Below, in pieces: positions 35,601 through 50,200 of a stretch of DNA of 64,000 nucleotides; position 1 is the stretch's first letter, and each line of letters starts with the position of its first letter. The stretch is from Dryomyza anilis (lineage: Eukaryota > Arthropoda > Insecta > Diptera > Dryomyzidae): contig OX638132.1 in the NCBI GenBank assembly GCA_951804985.1, forward strand, positions 104,026,026 through 104,090,025, in the 5' to 3' direction. The notes beneath the pieces are model-generated. The model saw only the letters and a program-made list of their open reading frames with translations. It was not told the origin of the DNA and did not search any database. The position numbers and the translations under genes are program-made.

Positions 35601-38215
35601 ATACACGCACACAATGACAACAAAAACGTAAACAACAGCAACAACAATAAGTACGTGCACTTTACACACACACTCATTCAGTCTCTCAGTCTCATGCATA
35701 GATACTATGTAATTATGTTAGTTTTTATAGCAAATACTTTGCTTAACAAATACGCCAACACCACAGACACACACACACACAATGAGCCGGAAAAGTTTTG
35801 CACGACACGCTTTAAACTTGTGCCACACACAACAACAAAATAAAACTATATAATTCGCCACTATTTTTTTGACACAGAGACTATGGCAAAAACATTGGCA
35901 ACCAGACAATTTATAACTATTTTAGAGTTTGTTTTGTTTATTGCAAAATTGAATATATTTTCCAAATTTTATAAATATTATCGCTGTGGACGGTAAAACT
36001 CACCAAAACAAGAGTAAACAATAAATTCATATTACTATGCTACACTAAGAAAACAAGATGTTTATGAAAGTCTTGCTGCAACTATCCTTTTTAATTTACG
36101 CCTTGTAGCAAATATTCAAACATCCCATAAGTTTCCATAAAGTTGCAGCAAAACTATTAATATTTTTTAAATATGACTCGTAGCCGCGGTAGCTCAGTGG
36201 TTAGTGCGTTGGACTGCGAGCCGAAAAGTCCCCGGTTCAAGTCTGGACTGGGGCTAACAACATCTTTTCATAGAAACATTTTTCTATACCGCGCTAACTC
36301 TCGTCAGTAAATGGCAAACCTACGAGAGTAAAACATTGCCTATGAAAAGCTCTCACCCGCCGTTCGGATTCGGCAATAAACTGTAGGTCCCACCACTTTG
36401 AGTACAAATATAACACGCACAGCTCAAAATGGTGAGAGAGCCGAAGTTCTATACAGGACTGTAGCGCCAAACTATTATTATTATATGACTTATATGCAGA
36501 TAGTTACGAGATGTTTGCCACAACAGCAATGAAAATTGAGATATTTACAGTTGACTGATAGCAAATATCCTGAGTTCTTGGACATTTGCATCAAAACTTT
36601 TAAGGTATTTTGACAGTTGACTACTATAAATAAGGAAAATGGCGTACTTTTTCCTTACTTTCGATTTATCCACAACAATTAAGTAAATTCAATGGTGTAA
36701 AAAAGTGCCCACTCAAATGTTACATTTTAATGGTAAAAGTGAAAATAAAATATACTGTGATTTAAATTATCCACACGTGATGGAAAATATTTCTTTTCAG
36801 AGTTTACTTTGATGATAGCGTCGTCGGTCGGACTTGGTTCTTCTGCGAAGAAATCTCAAGTCGTTGTACAATTTTGCCATCGAAGGATTTAAAAAGACGA
36901 TGGCGATGTATACCAGGATGTACCATGTACCAGGATACTGTTTTAATTCTAGAATAAATAATAATACATTTGATTCATTTTCTTTCAATTTAATAAAAAT
37001 TACTCCGCGAATTCTAATGGAGTACCTCTTCCAAATATTCATCAAATATCTTCATATTTGTAAGATATTTAATTGATGGTTGCTATACATAATCGTAAAT
37101 TTGTAAGATGGTTGCTAGCAATATTTATCGTATTTGACGGATGTTTGAGAGATGGTTGTCTCAAGTACGATATTTCTGGCAATCATCTTTGTTTTCTTAG
37201 TGTAGGAGCAGAATCTTTTAGGTTTAGGTATTATTTAATCCGGCCTTAGTATAAATTTACAAAATTATAATGATTATAATTTGGCGCTACAGCTCTGAAG
37301 AACATATGCTGAGCCTCGCTTCTGAGCTTTTTTAAGGCAATGTTTTACTCGCGTAGGTTTGCCATGACTGCCGGGATGTAGCGTCTTATAGAAAAATGTT
37401 TTCTATGAAAATATGTTGAGTTGGATCGAACTCGGCTCATAGTCTAACGCCCTAACCAATTGAGCCACCAATTAGAGAAAACCTAATTTGGCCTAACCAT
37501 GTTGATCATGTAACTGGTGGAGTTGTCACAACAGGTGCAATGATCAGCACCCGATAATTACCCTAGTGCAATTTCTACTAGACATTATGAGAATTTAGTG
37601 TTCAACACACAGAAAAATGCTCTTTTGTAGTGATTCGACGATTCGAATTTTCGAATATTTTCGAGAGCGATATCAGAAAATCTTGCACGTGCGCATCATT
37701 ATTCTTTTGACATGAGGTTGGAAAAACCTCAATGCTAGTTTTGACAACCAACTTCATTCGGTTATAACGCAATCTTTATAAATTGTTTGATGGAAATGAG
37801 ATATTTGGTTATCTCTTACAATTTAATCATATACATCAACGAGATTGTTCGAAAAGTGTTTCTAAATTGGTTGCAGTCCACACTAATATCATTTTAGTTA
37901 TTGCTATATGAACCGACTTATCAGTTGAATGAACCGAATAAGTTGTTTGGCGAAAAAAAAAACTATATTCTATGTGCGTGTCTACTGAAAAGATAAATAT
38001 GAAACTTTAGACACTTTAAATACTATGTGGATAGCTTTTTGGAGACAACTTATTACTATTATCGACTACCTATTATTTTTATACCCTACACCTATGAGGT
38101 ACAGGGTATATTAACTTTGTGCATATATTGTAACGCCCCTTAGGAGGCGTGTCCGGTATGGAAAAGTATATATATTCTTGATCAGCATCACTACCCGAGT
38201 CCGTTTAGCCATGTC

Positions 38216-38248
<33 letters not shown>

Positions 38249-41200
38249 TGCTGTCTTGCTGTCTTGCTGTCTTGCTGTCTTGCTGTCCGAATACAGAATA
38301 ACTTGAGAAATACTGATCAGAATGCGATGAAATTTCGTCTCAATATATTTTAGCCAAAAGTAGGAACTGAGTTTGAAAATGAGCCAAATCGGTCAACGGA
38401 CACGCCCACCTCCCATACAAGTCACTTTTATATAACTCTTTCGGAACTAATAACTCGAAAAGTATTCAAGGTATAGTTATAAAATTTAAAACGTATTGTT
38501 AGAATTCACCTAAAAATATGTGGTCCAAAAATGGGCGTGATCCGCCCACTTTTTTTTTTCATTATTTCCCGGGTTTTCATAGTGGAAATTTGATCCGTAA
38601 ATTATTAAAATCAAATCTATGAAATATTAGCCTTTAAAAATTTTAAATATAGGCGTGGTCCGCCCAATTATATTTTTCAATTTTTTTTTTCAACTTTATG
38701 TAATTTTTTTATTTTAAATTATGGGGATATAAGACGTAAATTTCTGATATATGAATAATATTCTGAGGGTTAATATCCCCACCAAAGGTGTAGGGTATTC
38801 CATAGTCGGGCCCGACCGACTATAAAAATCCGCCCCATGTGACCGAACTTACCCATGTGACCTAACTTTCCCAACTCGTTTAAAGGTGCTATTGTTGAAA
38901 AGACGATGTATACTATAAAATGTAAAATTTTTATGTAATTTCCATAGTGGTTTTTATATTTGGCTACACTGTATCTCTTAAATAATATTTTTTTCGGTTG
39001 TGACTGCTGCACGAGTCTTTGGTTTACATCACACATCGATGTTGTTATTTTTGTTGTTGTGGTGGTTCTTAAATAACAACAACTACAACAATGTCTAACA
39101 GAACGGAAGAAAAACTGCAAATAAATGCACAGCACAAACACATTGACATAGACAGAGACAAGGATGCACAGGATGCACGTCCTGCCACACAGCACATATA
39201 CCTTACAGCCGCACACACACTGGACGGACAAACAGACAGTCAGACAGACACATCTACATGTTGGCTGAGTTACCACATTTTATCACGTAACCCATTTGTC
39301 TTAGCCACTTTGTTGCAACAACAAATTTTTAAGCTTTACCAACGTCAGACAAGGATTTAAAGTTGCAGCCAGCTTTTGGACCAAGCATCGCACTTGAGTG
39401 CGCTTTGCTGCTTGACTTACGCTTAATTAGAACTTCCGGTGGAGGTCGTCGTCGTCATCAACGTCGTCGACGTCCATGTCCTTGGCGTTGTTCTTGCAAT
39501 TTGCTTTGTTTTGGCACTCGTTGAGGTCTCGAGTGGGTCTTTATTTGTTGTAAAACATCAATTGACGTATTTATAAAATGGCTGCTAATGAGAAAAACTT
39601 GTTGACAGCCATTGTGCGCGCACTTGATGCAGTTTTCAAGGGGCGGCTTTAAAGCATTTTCAATGGGTTATGGTCGATTTATCACTGGACCGAGATTTTT
39701 TCTTTTTGTTAGCGCTTCAAATTTTTGCATTCCTTAATTAAATTAATATTTTGTTTAAAAATAGATGTTAGGAAGTACACAATTTTTTTGTAATAATTAT
39801 ACTAGAGGTCATGATTTGAACTTGAAAAATCATTTGTTGTGCTATCTTATTATTTCTATAACTATCAAGATATATAATTTATTGTTTTAATTATCTGCTT
39901 TAGAGTCCATGACAAAGTTATTTCGATCATCGCCAGCGGCACCAAAAATCACCACCTCGAAAGCGCCCAAAGCCGAACTCATGGTCACCACGCCAAAGAC
40001 AACAACAACAGGTGCTGCTGAAAAAACAGAATTCGATGGCATCTCCTTGAGCGCCGACACTTTGTCACTTGTGTCCTTTGCGAGCAGCAATCAACGACCT
40101 ACAGAGGAAGAGTCTTCACCGGCAGGAAAAGCAGCAGCGCCTACACGCAAATATTCCAGCAGCAGTGGCATCAATGATGAGACACTCTCAACTACTGCCT
40201 CAGTGACGGCATCCACTGCAATACTGCTGGAGAGCAACAGTCGCCAGAACGTGATGATTGATGTCAGCAGCGACGAGGAGCAGACGACGCACCCACAAAG
40301 TACGCTGCGCAGACGCACAACAAACAGTCAGTATTAAATGCAAAACCACTAAATGTATATTTTATAATTATATTTATTGCCATCATCATAGTCAATCCAT
40401 TCCTATTGCAAAATTCGCCGTCAGATCTCGACGCGCCGCTGCTCAACGTCGACATCGGCAGCATCTTCGAGCAGCCCATCGTCTACTATGCGACGCGTTT
40501 AATTTGTGCACGTTTTCTACTCGCCGGCACTCCCGCCGCCCTACAGTCTGACCAAACGACGCGTGTCTCCATCAAGAACCTTTCACTCTGCGTTGTCGCA
40601 CAATGTGTGCGTCTGGCGCCACAGCTCTTGACGCTTGGTCTGGAGATTAGCGCCGCCGAACGACGAATTCATCTGACAAGCACAACGCGCTCTGTGACGC
40701 CACGAGCTGTAGCCGCTCCTGTGTCTTTGTCCTCACACAGCTCCAGCGCAAGCGGCAGCCCCACGCAGCCACACAGCGACAGCAGTTCCTCGAATTTGGG
40801 CAAAGATTATGAACATCTTGATGCTGGCGGCGATGTAGTCGACTTTGCGCGTTTAACGTGCTTTGCTGCCGCCATCAACGATGACGCCGACGATCAACTG
40901 CTTCTCTTGGATATCAAAGACGATCATTTTGGACAAAGCACCACCGACTGTCTCTTGAATCAGCCACTAAGTCGCAGCATTGATACTGCGCTGCTTGCAG
41001 CACATGTTACGCCGCCGGTGCCGAAGCGTTGCACGCCGTTGTCGCGCTCGGAAATAATTGGTAGCACGTCGTCACACAATCAGTCAGCCGAACGCAGTAA
41101 TACTTCATCGCCGCCGCCGCGACCGCCAAAGCGCTTTAAGTCGCTACGCAGAAAATTCGAGAAGCTCTCTATGTTCAGCAAGAAGAAACAGGGCAACTCA

Positions 41201-44200
41201 ACGGTTGACGACACAACTGACTCAATTGAGCCGGTTACCGCACATGTGCAGGCTACGCCTTTGAAGACCTCAAAGCCGTGTCAGCAAATCGTCGATGTTT
41301 TGCTGTTCTACACGCACGTGGACCCGATATTGCGCGGTGGTGTGCAACAAATCATTGGCAACTTTATTCAATCATCTAGTGCGGGGATGCGCATGCGCAC
41401 GCACATTCAGCTAAATCAACTGCTGGCAATTCTAATAAAGGTAGGATATAAAAAAGAAATTATTTATATTTACCCCATTTTTCATTAGTATTTCTAAAGA
41501 ATGCGAGTTTAAAAATAATAGTTCCAGAACGGTAAATACTTTTTGCTGGACCGAATTTATTGACATCGAAACGATGTTTAAATGAAATGAACCCCATTTT
41601 AAAGATATTAATAACCGGGTGTTGAAAAGTGGATCACATCCCCAGACAAAAATTTTGGTAGGGCCGTAGTTTAGAAACATTTTACATATTTCAAATCGGC
41701 AAAGCGGAGTTTGTACCACAAGCTTTCAGATTTTTACCCGTTCCAAAAATCTGGCGTAAATCTTGCCATGACATTTCCACAAAATTTGACAACTTGCTAT
41801 ACACTTCCCAAAATATTCCATTTTTCTGTGTTTGTCGAAAATATGCCCGAGGTAATCCTGAATAATGCCAGAAATTTTGTCTCGGGATACGATAATAATT
41901 TTCGAAAAAATTGTTGAATCTGCGCAAACTGTGATCCCGAATTGACGCCAAGTAAGGTTATGCTTTGTGCTTGGTGGAATTGGAAAAGAATCGTGCATCG
42001 GATTCAACTAGGCCAGACGATTGATCGTACTATCTACTAATGTGATTAAACTGTGCAATCGAGGTTAAGCTGCCAAAATTAATCAACAGAAAAGACGTTG
42101 TCTTCCATCACATATCTTTAATGACTCGGCAAACATTTGGGATGGGAAGTTTTGATTCGTCCACCGTATAGTCCGGACTTAACCCCGTTCGGCGACCATT
42201 TGTTTCGCTGACTGCAGAATTCTATTAATGGTTAAAACTGATTTCAAAAGATTAATAACTTGGTTCAGTGTTTCGCCGATAAAACCCAGAAGTTCTAAGT
42301 TGCATGTCCGCTGCGTAACCTTTTCCACATCTCCTACACGACAGGAGTTTTTCCATCTTGTTGGAAGGTTGCCAATGTCCTGCCTGTTCCGAAAAAGGAT
42401 GAGGCTTCGAATCCTGCCAATTATCGACCCATTGTAATATGCTCTGCACTCTCCAAGGAAATGAAGAGCGTAATAAACTTCCACCTTGTGAACTATCTAG
42501 AGCACAATGAATTGATCAGTGACCGTCAATATGGTTTCCGTAGGACCAGATTCACCCCTCTCTCTCCTCAATATGGGAGCTGTTAATATCGCTGTTAATA
42601 TTGATGTGTCTAAAGAAGCGGTTTTTTAAAACGGTTTAAGACATACTTTACTCTTGCTGAGTTACGTACTGCTTACACTACCTATAATCGGCCTAAGATG
42701 GAATACAATTCTGCACAGGACAGAGGGTCCTCAAAATCATCCTTGGAATTCCTGAACTGAATTCAACAACGTGCGATATATTTAATCGTCTATTGGTTCT
42801 CTTGAGCACCGAAGAACCGTTAGGTGTGCACACTGTGCAAGCCTGTTTTATAGGTATTACAATGGTAAGTGTTCGAAGGAACTACATGGCCTGATTCCAC
42901 CAGGTCGTATGTTTTCTAGTTCTAGTCGGGCCTCGAACCAAGCCCACCCCTTCGTAGTCGACTCGGCTCTCAACAGAACAACGCATTACAGTGAGAATTC
43001 ATTCTTCAGTCGCACGGTACGTTTATGAAACAATATCCCTGCGTCTGTTTTTCCCGACATTTTTTATATTGTCAAATTCAAAACAAACATTTACCGACAC
43101 TACTCCATCTTTCCCCCCTCTAACCTATAATCCTTTCCTACGATGAACACTATGAATTGCATGAATAGCATTGGTTAATTTGTGAAAAAATGCCACGAAC
43201 TTTTTCCTCGACCCAATATGTATTCCCGAAAGTGCTGATTATTGTTCCATTATCCCCATATATATATCACAAAATAAACCATATCTTCGAAGTGCTTTAC
43301 ATTTGAATAAAATTAGTTTCTTATAATGGGGGATATCATCTGATTTCCCATAGAGTTCCAACGAGTGTCATTTACACAATTTCCCAGAGCGCTTGCAGCA
43401 AATATATTGAGACCGATATAAAGTTACATTTGAAAAACAACAACTTCTCCGACAAGCTTTTCATAACGTTTTGCATGCAAGGTAAATTTGCCGCCAGCCA
43501 CACGGTTCGCACACAGTTACTCAGACTTCACACAGTCTTTCAAAAGACCTTCGTCCTTTCGTCCTGCAGTACATCGAACGCATCGCATCGCATGACTTTA
43601 GCAAATGTTGGCGGCTTCTGGCGCCTGCGGCCTGCCGGTGTTTCCTTCCCTCTGGGCTCATTTGCGATAAGAGGTTCTTTATTCGCAGAGGCAGTGGCAG
43701 GTAAAGGAAGCGCATGAAAGGCAGCTCGAAGAAACCAAAGAGTTGCCGTTGTCATAGGGGCTTCTTTCTGTCTGTCTGTCCTGTTGTCTGTCTTGTTGTC
43801 TGTGCTGCTGCTGCTGCGGCGGCTCTATGTCAGTCAGTTTATTTTGCTAAAAAACAGCAAAAAGGTGGAGGCGCGCATATTAAACGCTGCTCAACTCACA
43901 TGTATGAATTTTTATGTTCTCACTAAAACACAAAAACATGCCAACTGGCTGGCGCACACAACGACAGCTGTTTGCATAGCTGCTATACACACAGACACTA
44001 GCACGAACACAGATACTAATCACACCTCACCGTCTGAACAGCCTGCACCGCCCTCTACCACCTGACTGCCGCCTTTTGTCGAGAGTGCGATAAACACCTG
44101 CACAAAGTAAAGCCGAACAAAAATATTTACTCCAACGACGAGTATTTGTTTCAGAAATGTTTACATGTAGTTTTGTCATGCATATGATTTATTTGTAGAT

Positions 44201-47200
44201 GGATTTGTTTTTTTTTTGTTGGTCTTTTTGTAAGTCTATGGATTGCATATTGAATTAATTTTATGGGATTTACTTTTTATATAAAATAAAATAATATTGT
44301 TTTACCTTCTGATTGGAGTTTTTAGTATTTTTTGTGGCATTTTTCAGTTTGTTAGTATGGCATATACAAAATTAAATATTAAGGAACTGCTTTTCAGTGC
44401 GTGTTTAAGGTTTTATACATTCTCTAGATATGAAACGAATGCTTTAATTTATTCTTAAATAAGTCAAATGAAAATACATTTATTATAAAATTATTATGCC
44501 ATTATATAATTGAAAATATTTTGTGTCAACTAAGTTTAGAATGAAAATGTCACTAAAATATTGATTAATAATAGGTGGTAGTTCCTCCAAAATAAATGGA
44601 GCTATATCCAGCAGAAAATAGTAAAAAAATTACGTTTGAATTCGGTTCTAAATATTTACCACAATTAATTTGGCTCAGTATTAGAGTTTAAGAAAGTATT
44701 TTTCATGAGTTTTACAATAAAAATATTTATTTTGTACAATTAATTTTTTTAAACCAACATTTCTTAATTTTAAAAACGTTTTTGTAGTTTTTGAAAAATA
44801 TACAGTTTTTATTATTGTTTTTGTACTGTTAAATGAAAGCTTGTAATGTTTCCAAAAAATTGATGTATAAACAAAAATGGAATTACGAGTATTGAATGTT
44901 CTACATTGAAGAAGCGAAACTGATGTTTATCATACAAACTTAGTTTGCGTAGCATGCAAGACTGCGAGAGTAACAGGCTCTTCAAAATTTTCTCGCATGC
45001 TACAACAACCTAGGAAAGCTATGTTTGTATGAAGAACATCAGTTTCGCGACTTAAAATGTTTGTAGTACATTCTATACTTGCAATCCCATTTTCGTTTAT
45101 ACATCTTATTTTTTGGAAAAAAGACTAGCTTTCATTTAATAATACAAAAAACAAAAATGAAAACTGGATATTTTTCAATAAATACAAAAACGTTTTTACC
45201 AATATTACTAAATATTGGTTAAAAAAATTAATTTTACCAAAATAAATATTTTTATTGTAAAGTTCATGAAAAATACACTCTAAGGCAGTTATAGTCGTTT
45301 AGAATTGAGCCACTCTAATATAAGTTATAAATAATTCAATACAAGTCTAATCCTTCTTAACAGGTTTAATGAGGTCCACCTATATTACAAGTTCACAAAA
45401 TTTCATTCAAATCGGAAGCAAAAAATGTTTGAAACGGGTACGGTTGACAAATTTTCGCTTTATCTTTTGTTTGTCTCTTTAATTGTGCGCTATGCAAACG
45501 TTCACCTGTGCACGGATTTCCTTAAAATTTGGAATATATATCCTACAGACCCAGGAGAAGGTCACTATATAGTTTTCGTTGATCACGCCCATTTTTACGC
45601 CCATTTTTATTTTTGGTGTATAATACAGATTCATATCAAAACCATTGAACGTATTTTTCTGAAAATTTGCATTACTATGCTATAGAGTCCATGGAGTATC
45701 CTAAACCATAAATAAACCAGATTGGTCAAAGGGGAGTGGCACCTCCCATAGAACCGAAAAATTTATTACGCCATATATCAACGATAATGTTATCGATTTC
45801 AATTAAACTTTACTCAACCAATGATTTGTATATTACTCATCTTACTTAATCTCACCACTCCAAACCAAAATTGAATCCTCTGACCGGTTTTGTTAAGATT
45901 TGGAATATATATCCTACAGAGCAAACCACGATAACACCCACTTATACGCCCATTTTTAATGAGGGTGTAAGTTTCAGCTTCCTTGCAAAATCGCTGAACA
46001 TATTTTTCTGATTACAGAGTATCCCCAAGAGTATCCTAAACTATAAATTAACCAGATTGGACAAAGGGGATTGGCACCTCCCATACATCCCAAAAAATTC
46101 TGTACATTTTAATTTTTATGTTACTTATCAAACCTGAAATCACTACACAAATATTTTAACATTTTTTTACCAACTACCACATTCATCATATTGATTGATA
46201 CCACCGTTCAATAAATAAAATACTTATGAATAATTCATTATATATATGAAATTATTCATACTATCGAACATCATAGTGAAGAACGAGATATTCAATACAA
46301 TGAATTTGAATCGTCATATTGATGAATTTTTTCACAATATTTATGAATATAATACATTTTTACGAATTTTTCAAAAAAAAAAAAGTTTAGAAAATAATTC
46401 GAAAATAGTGTTGTTGTAAAAATTTTATTATAACAAAATAAAATTTTCAAAAAAAATAATTATTCGAAAAATAATTTAAGAAAAAAAAATGTTTTACGAA
46501 AAAAAAAATATTTCGAGAAAAATTTTCAAACAATTTTTTTTTTACATATATTTATTTATAAATTATTAATAAAAAGTTGTAATTATAAATAAATATATTA
46601 TAAAACATTTTACTAATTTATGCATGTCGAGCAAGCATTATATAAGAAATAACATACAAGAACTACTTGAGAACTGAGAAATACGGCAAAAAATGAACGA
46701 AAAATAAATATTTTGATTGAAATTTGGTTTGATGAACAGCATTCTTCAATATAAAGTAAAATATTGTTTTATTTTATGTTCTTGTTCATTAATATGATGA
46801 AACATATTCTTCACATACAATTCATCATATTGAAGAACACTTTTTAGACAGTTATCAAGCGTTCATCATATTTATGATCGCATTCGTAACATTGATGTCG
46901 ATAGTTATTAATATTATGAATGGCTCTTCAATACAATAAATCATGGTTTGAAGAACGGAATTCATCAATATAATGTACATTTTTTGTCCGTGCATGTATT
47001 CAGATCCAGATATTTTCTGCTACTATGTAACATAAAGGGTGTAAACGAAATTATTTTTACAAACACAAATGCGAATATTGTGGTCAATGGTAATGCAAAA
47101 AAATCCCGGAAATTCAATAATTATCTGATATATTACAAACAAAAAAAATAACATGTTTTAAGATCGATCATATCGTCAACAAAAAAAGTGAAAAAACAAG

Positions 47201-50200
47201 TTGTGGACAATTTGTTTACCTTGTATGTAATTATTGCAAGTATGTATCCCGGGAAACTCTTAAAAAAATAAATTTCTGACGTTTAAATCGGTCAACGAAT
47301 CCAAATGTGTCCGTTCTCCTAGAGTTGGCATATTTTTTAGGTGGAGTTTGCAGATTTAATTTGTCTTTCAAATTATTTAAATCAACTGAATCCAAAGAAA
47401 TCATAGAATCTTTTTAAAAGCTTTCTCTAAACGCTCATAACTCGAGAACGGAGCATCGTAGAGGGGTCAAAGTTGGCATTATAATAATTTTTTCAAAAAT
47501 TATTTAGTTTCAGTATATACATCACCTATAATTCAAAAGAAATAAAAACTCGTTGTAAATTTTATATGACTTTGGTCAACACTTTGTAAACATTGCTCGC
47601 ATTAGTGCAAATGTTCAAGAATCCATAAAATGACAGACACATGCACAACAAACACTTGAGTTCAAGTTGCACACAATCGAGAATGAGAATCTTGTTGAAC
47701 AGTACGAATCCTGCGTCCGTTCGCTGCGCTACTTATGAATTTGTGAAAATAAAAAAGTAGAAAATAAAAATGCCAAAATCTCGTATTGACAACCGAACAA
47801 TAAAACGCAAAATCCTTTTAATACACTTGATGGCAACAGCAATAATAGCAATGACAACAAATAAAGGACTTTCGTATATTTTCTTCTTTTTAGGGATTGC
47901 AGGACGACATTCACACTGTGGTCATACATGCTCTAAATGCATTCGATAAGGCTTTTCCGCCTGTGTTGGCCAAATATTTGACTGGATCTGCTACTGCTGC
48001 TGCTGCTCACTTTTGTTGTTCTCATTATGAGCAACAACAACGGCTACAGCAAACTACAACCACTGCAGCTGAGAATAATGCGGAGAAGCAGGACCAAAAG
48101 AATCCTAACGATGCGTTTACAAGGAAACTTTGCCCCAGGACTTGTGCTGCTACTACTTGTGCGCCACAACTCGTGGATAATGATGAGCTTATATCCATGC
48201 TTTTGAATGCATTTCAATTGAGATCGAAAAACGCACACGTCGTACTCGTCCTCGACAGAGATAAGGATAAGGACAACGAACGGAAAGACGAAAACGAGGA
48301 AGCAGCAGCACTAACAGCAGATGATGATGCCATCGATGAGCTGCTTGACGCTGACTCTGACAAGGACTTCTTTATGCATGTACTGGAGTGTGTTGGCGAG
48401 GGTGATGGCGATGTCGTCGACTGGTTCGTCTCACCAAAATTGCTTCTGAATAAACTTCGTCTGTGTTATCACAATAAGTACTGGTTGGTCCAGAATAAAT
48501 ACGCCGAAGTTATTTCCAATTTAAATTATGCTGTCCTACGAGAGTTCTACATCGATGAGAGCGATGTGGTCGCCACATATGAGGTAAGTCACATGTCCGA
48601 AATGAAAATTTGACATTTTATTTAGATTTATTTACATTGCTACGCTTTTGATTTTTATCGCATGTTTTGACATTTACATATTGCTATTTTCGAGGAATGT
48701 TGATAGATGTAACTGCTTCAGTCGAACGGTTAACAAATAAACTTTAGAATGGTATTTAGTGTTTTTCAAGCGGAATTTTAAAAATATTGAATTGTTGACA
48801 GAGGAAGCTAAATAAAATGACATGTTATTTGTATTGTTTCAAGGTGGTATTGATTAAAATTTTGTGTGTTTATACCACGACTATAAATAATCATTTGATA
48901 TGTGGAAATAAATTGAAATATTTATAAATTTAAACAAAATGTCCCATTAAACCAAGTAATACAGGGTAAATACCTAATACGACATTTTTTATATCACATA
49001 TTTCTCTTCTATTTATCGTTTTTATGGTTTTGAAACATATTTATCGTCGAAAGTTCCATAATTTATGATATAATGAAGATTTAATTAAGGTTCCTAAAGC
49101 AAGTATATTTAAAAAAAATTATATCTGTGACAATTTACGAACTCTTTATATTGCAAAAATTTGATTTCTGTTAAACACTAAATATTTTATTTATAGTTTT
49201 TTTCGTAAAAATATTCGTAAAATAAGAACGTATTACTTTCTTCTGCGAGTATCAGTTTTAGAACTTTTTTTCGTAAATATAAAATTCTTAATTAATACTT
49301 TCAACTAGAGATGGGCGCGTGTCGTGCTTTTTTCGTGCCACGCCCGTAAATCTGAGTTGGTGCGTGCAAATCCCCGTGCGTGCTAGTTGTTTTCGTGCCC
49401 GTGCGTGTCAGTACCTCTAAAATTAGGCACGCGCCCATAAACACCAATTAACACCCTTTACTTCCAGCAAAAGAAAAAAAAATCGTGGTATTTTAATCAG
49501 GGATAAACACACTTTGGAAAATCGGTGTCGGTTTCCCACATTTTTTAATAACGTTTACGATTGCGATTCTTTGCGGTCCCCGACATGTTCCGATTCCGGA
49601 GAGGTTACGATTCAGAGAATAAAACAGTACCAAAGTTAATTTTTAAGTTATTTATAATAAAGGACCGTCAAGAATCGATACCAGAATAGTTTTAAAAAAA
49701 AATCTGTGGAACTGTAATCGGAACCCATATATTTGTTTTTGATTGGAACCGGAACCGCTATTTTGAAATCTTAGAACGAGAACCGGCACCGATATTGCAA
49801 GGGTTTTATTCCCTCTCTGGAACCGCAAAGAACCGAAATTGTAACCGGAACCGTTTCGATTTTTGGAACCGGAATCAGAACCGTGATTAAAAAATGTGGG
49901 AACCGGAATCGGAACCCATATTTTTTTTGATTGAAACCGGAATCGGAACCGCTATTTTAAAAATCTTGGAACCGGAACCGATATTCTAAAGGGTTTTATT
50001 CTCTATTTATAATATTTTTCAGGTTTTGCATAGTTTTTCATTTTATTTCGTGCTTTTTTCGTGTTTTTCCATGCTTCTTCGTGTCTTTCTATATACCGTG
50101 TTTTATCGTGCATCTCGTGCGTGCCTTTAAATTTAGTCGTCCAGCTCATTCTCGTGCGTGTCACCTATCGGCGTGCTCGTGCGTGTCCGTGCCATCAAAA

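Larger units (their letters stand above)
41441..47893. other. htt intron 8, 6.5 kb
   Basis: Holds a dispersed repeat (41640-41905), a mariner fragment (41915-42300), a LINE fragment (42320-43140), a 640-bp palindrome (44672-45311) and a mini-me-like tandem block (45370-46100). From 46150 to 46990, words such as TTCATCATATTGAAGAAC recur in both orientations. The part at 43480-44130 looks single-copy. No other gene seen. Confidence 0.65.

Noticed and set aside
38770..39276. 168-codon minus-strand frame with Cys/Val-rich protein
   Set aside because: It spans the end of the mini-me-like element and a TG-rich stretch; no recognised motif and no conserved start.
43430..44065. Several open frames of 64-95 codons on both strands
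   Set aside because: Balanced-composition intron with CTGCTGCTG and CACACA stretches. Frames overlap on both strands and none resembles a known protein.
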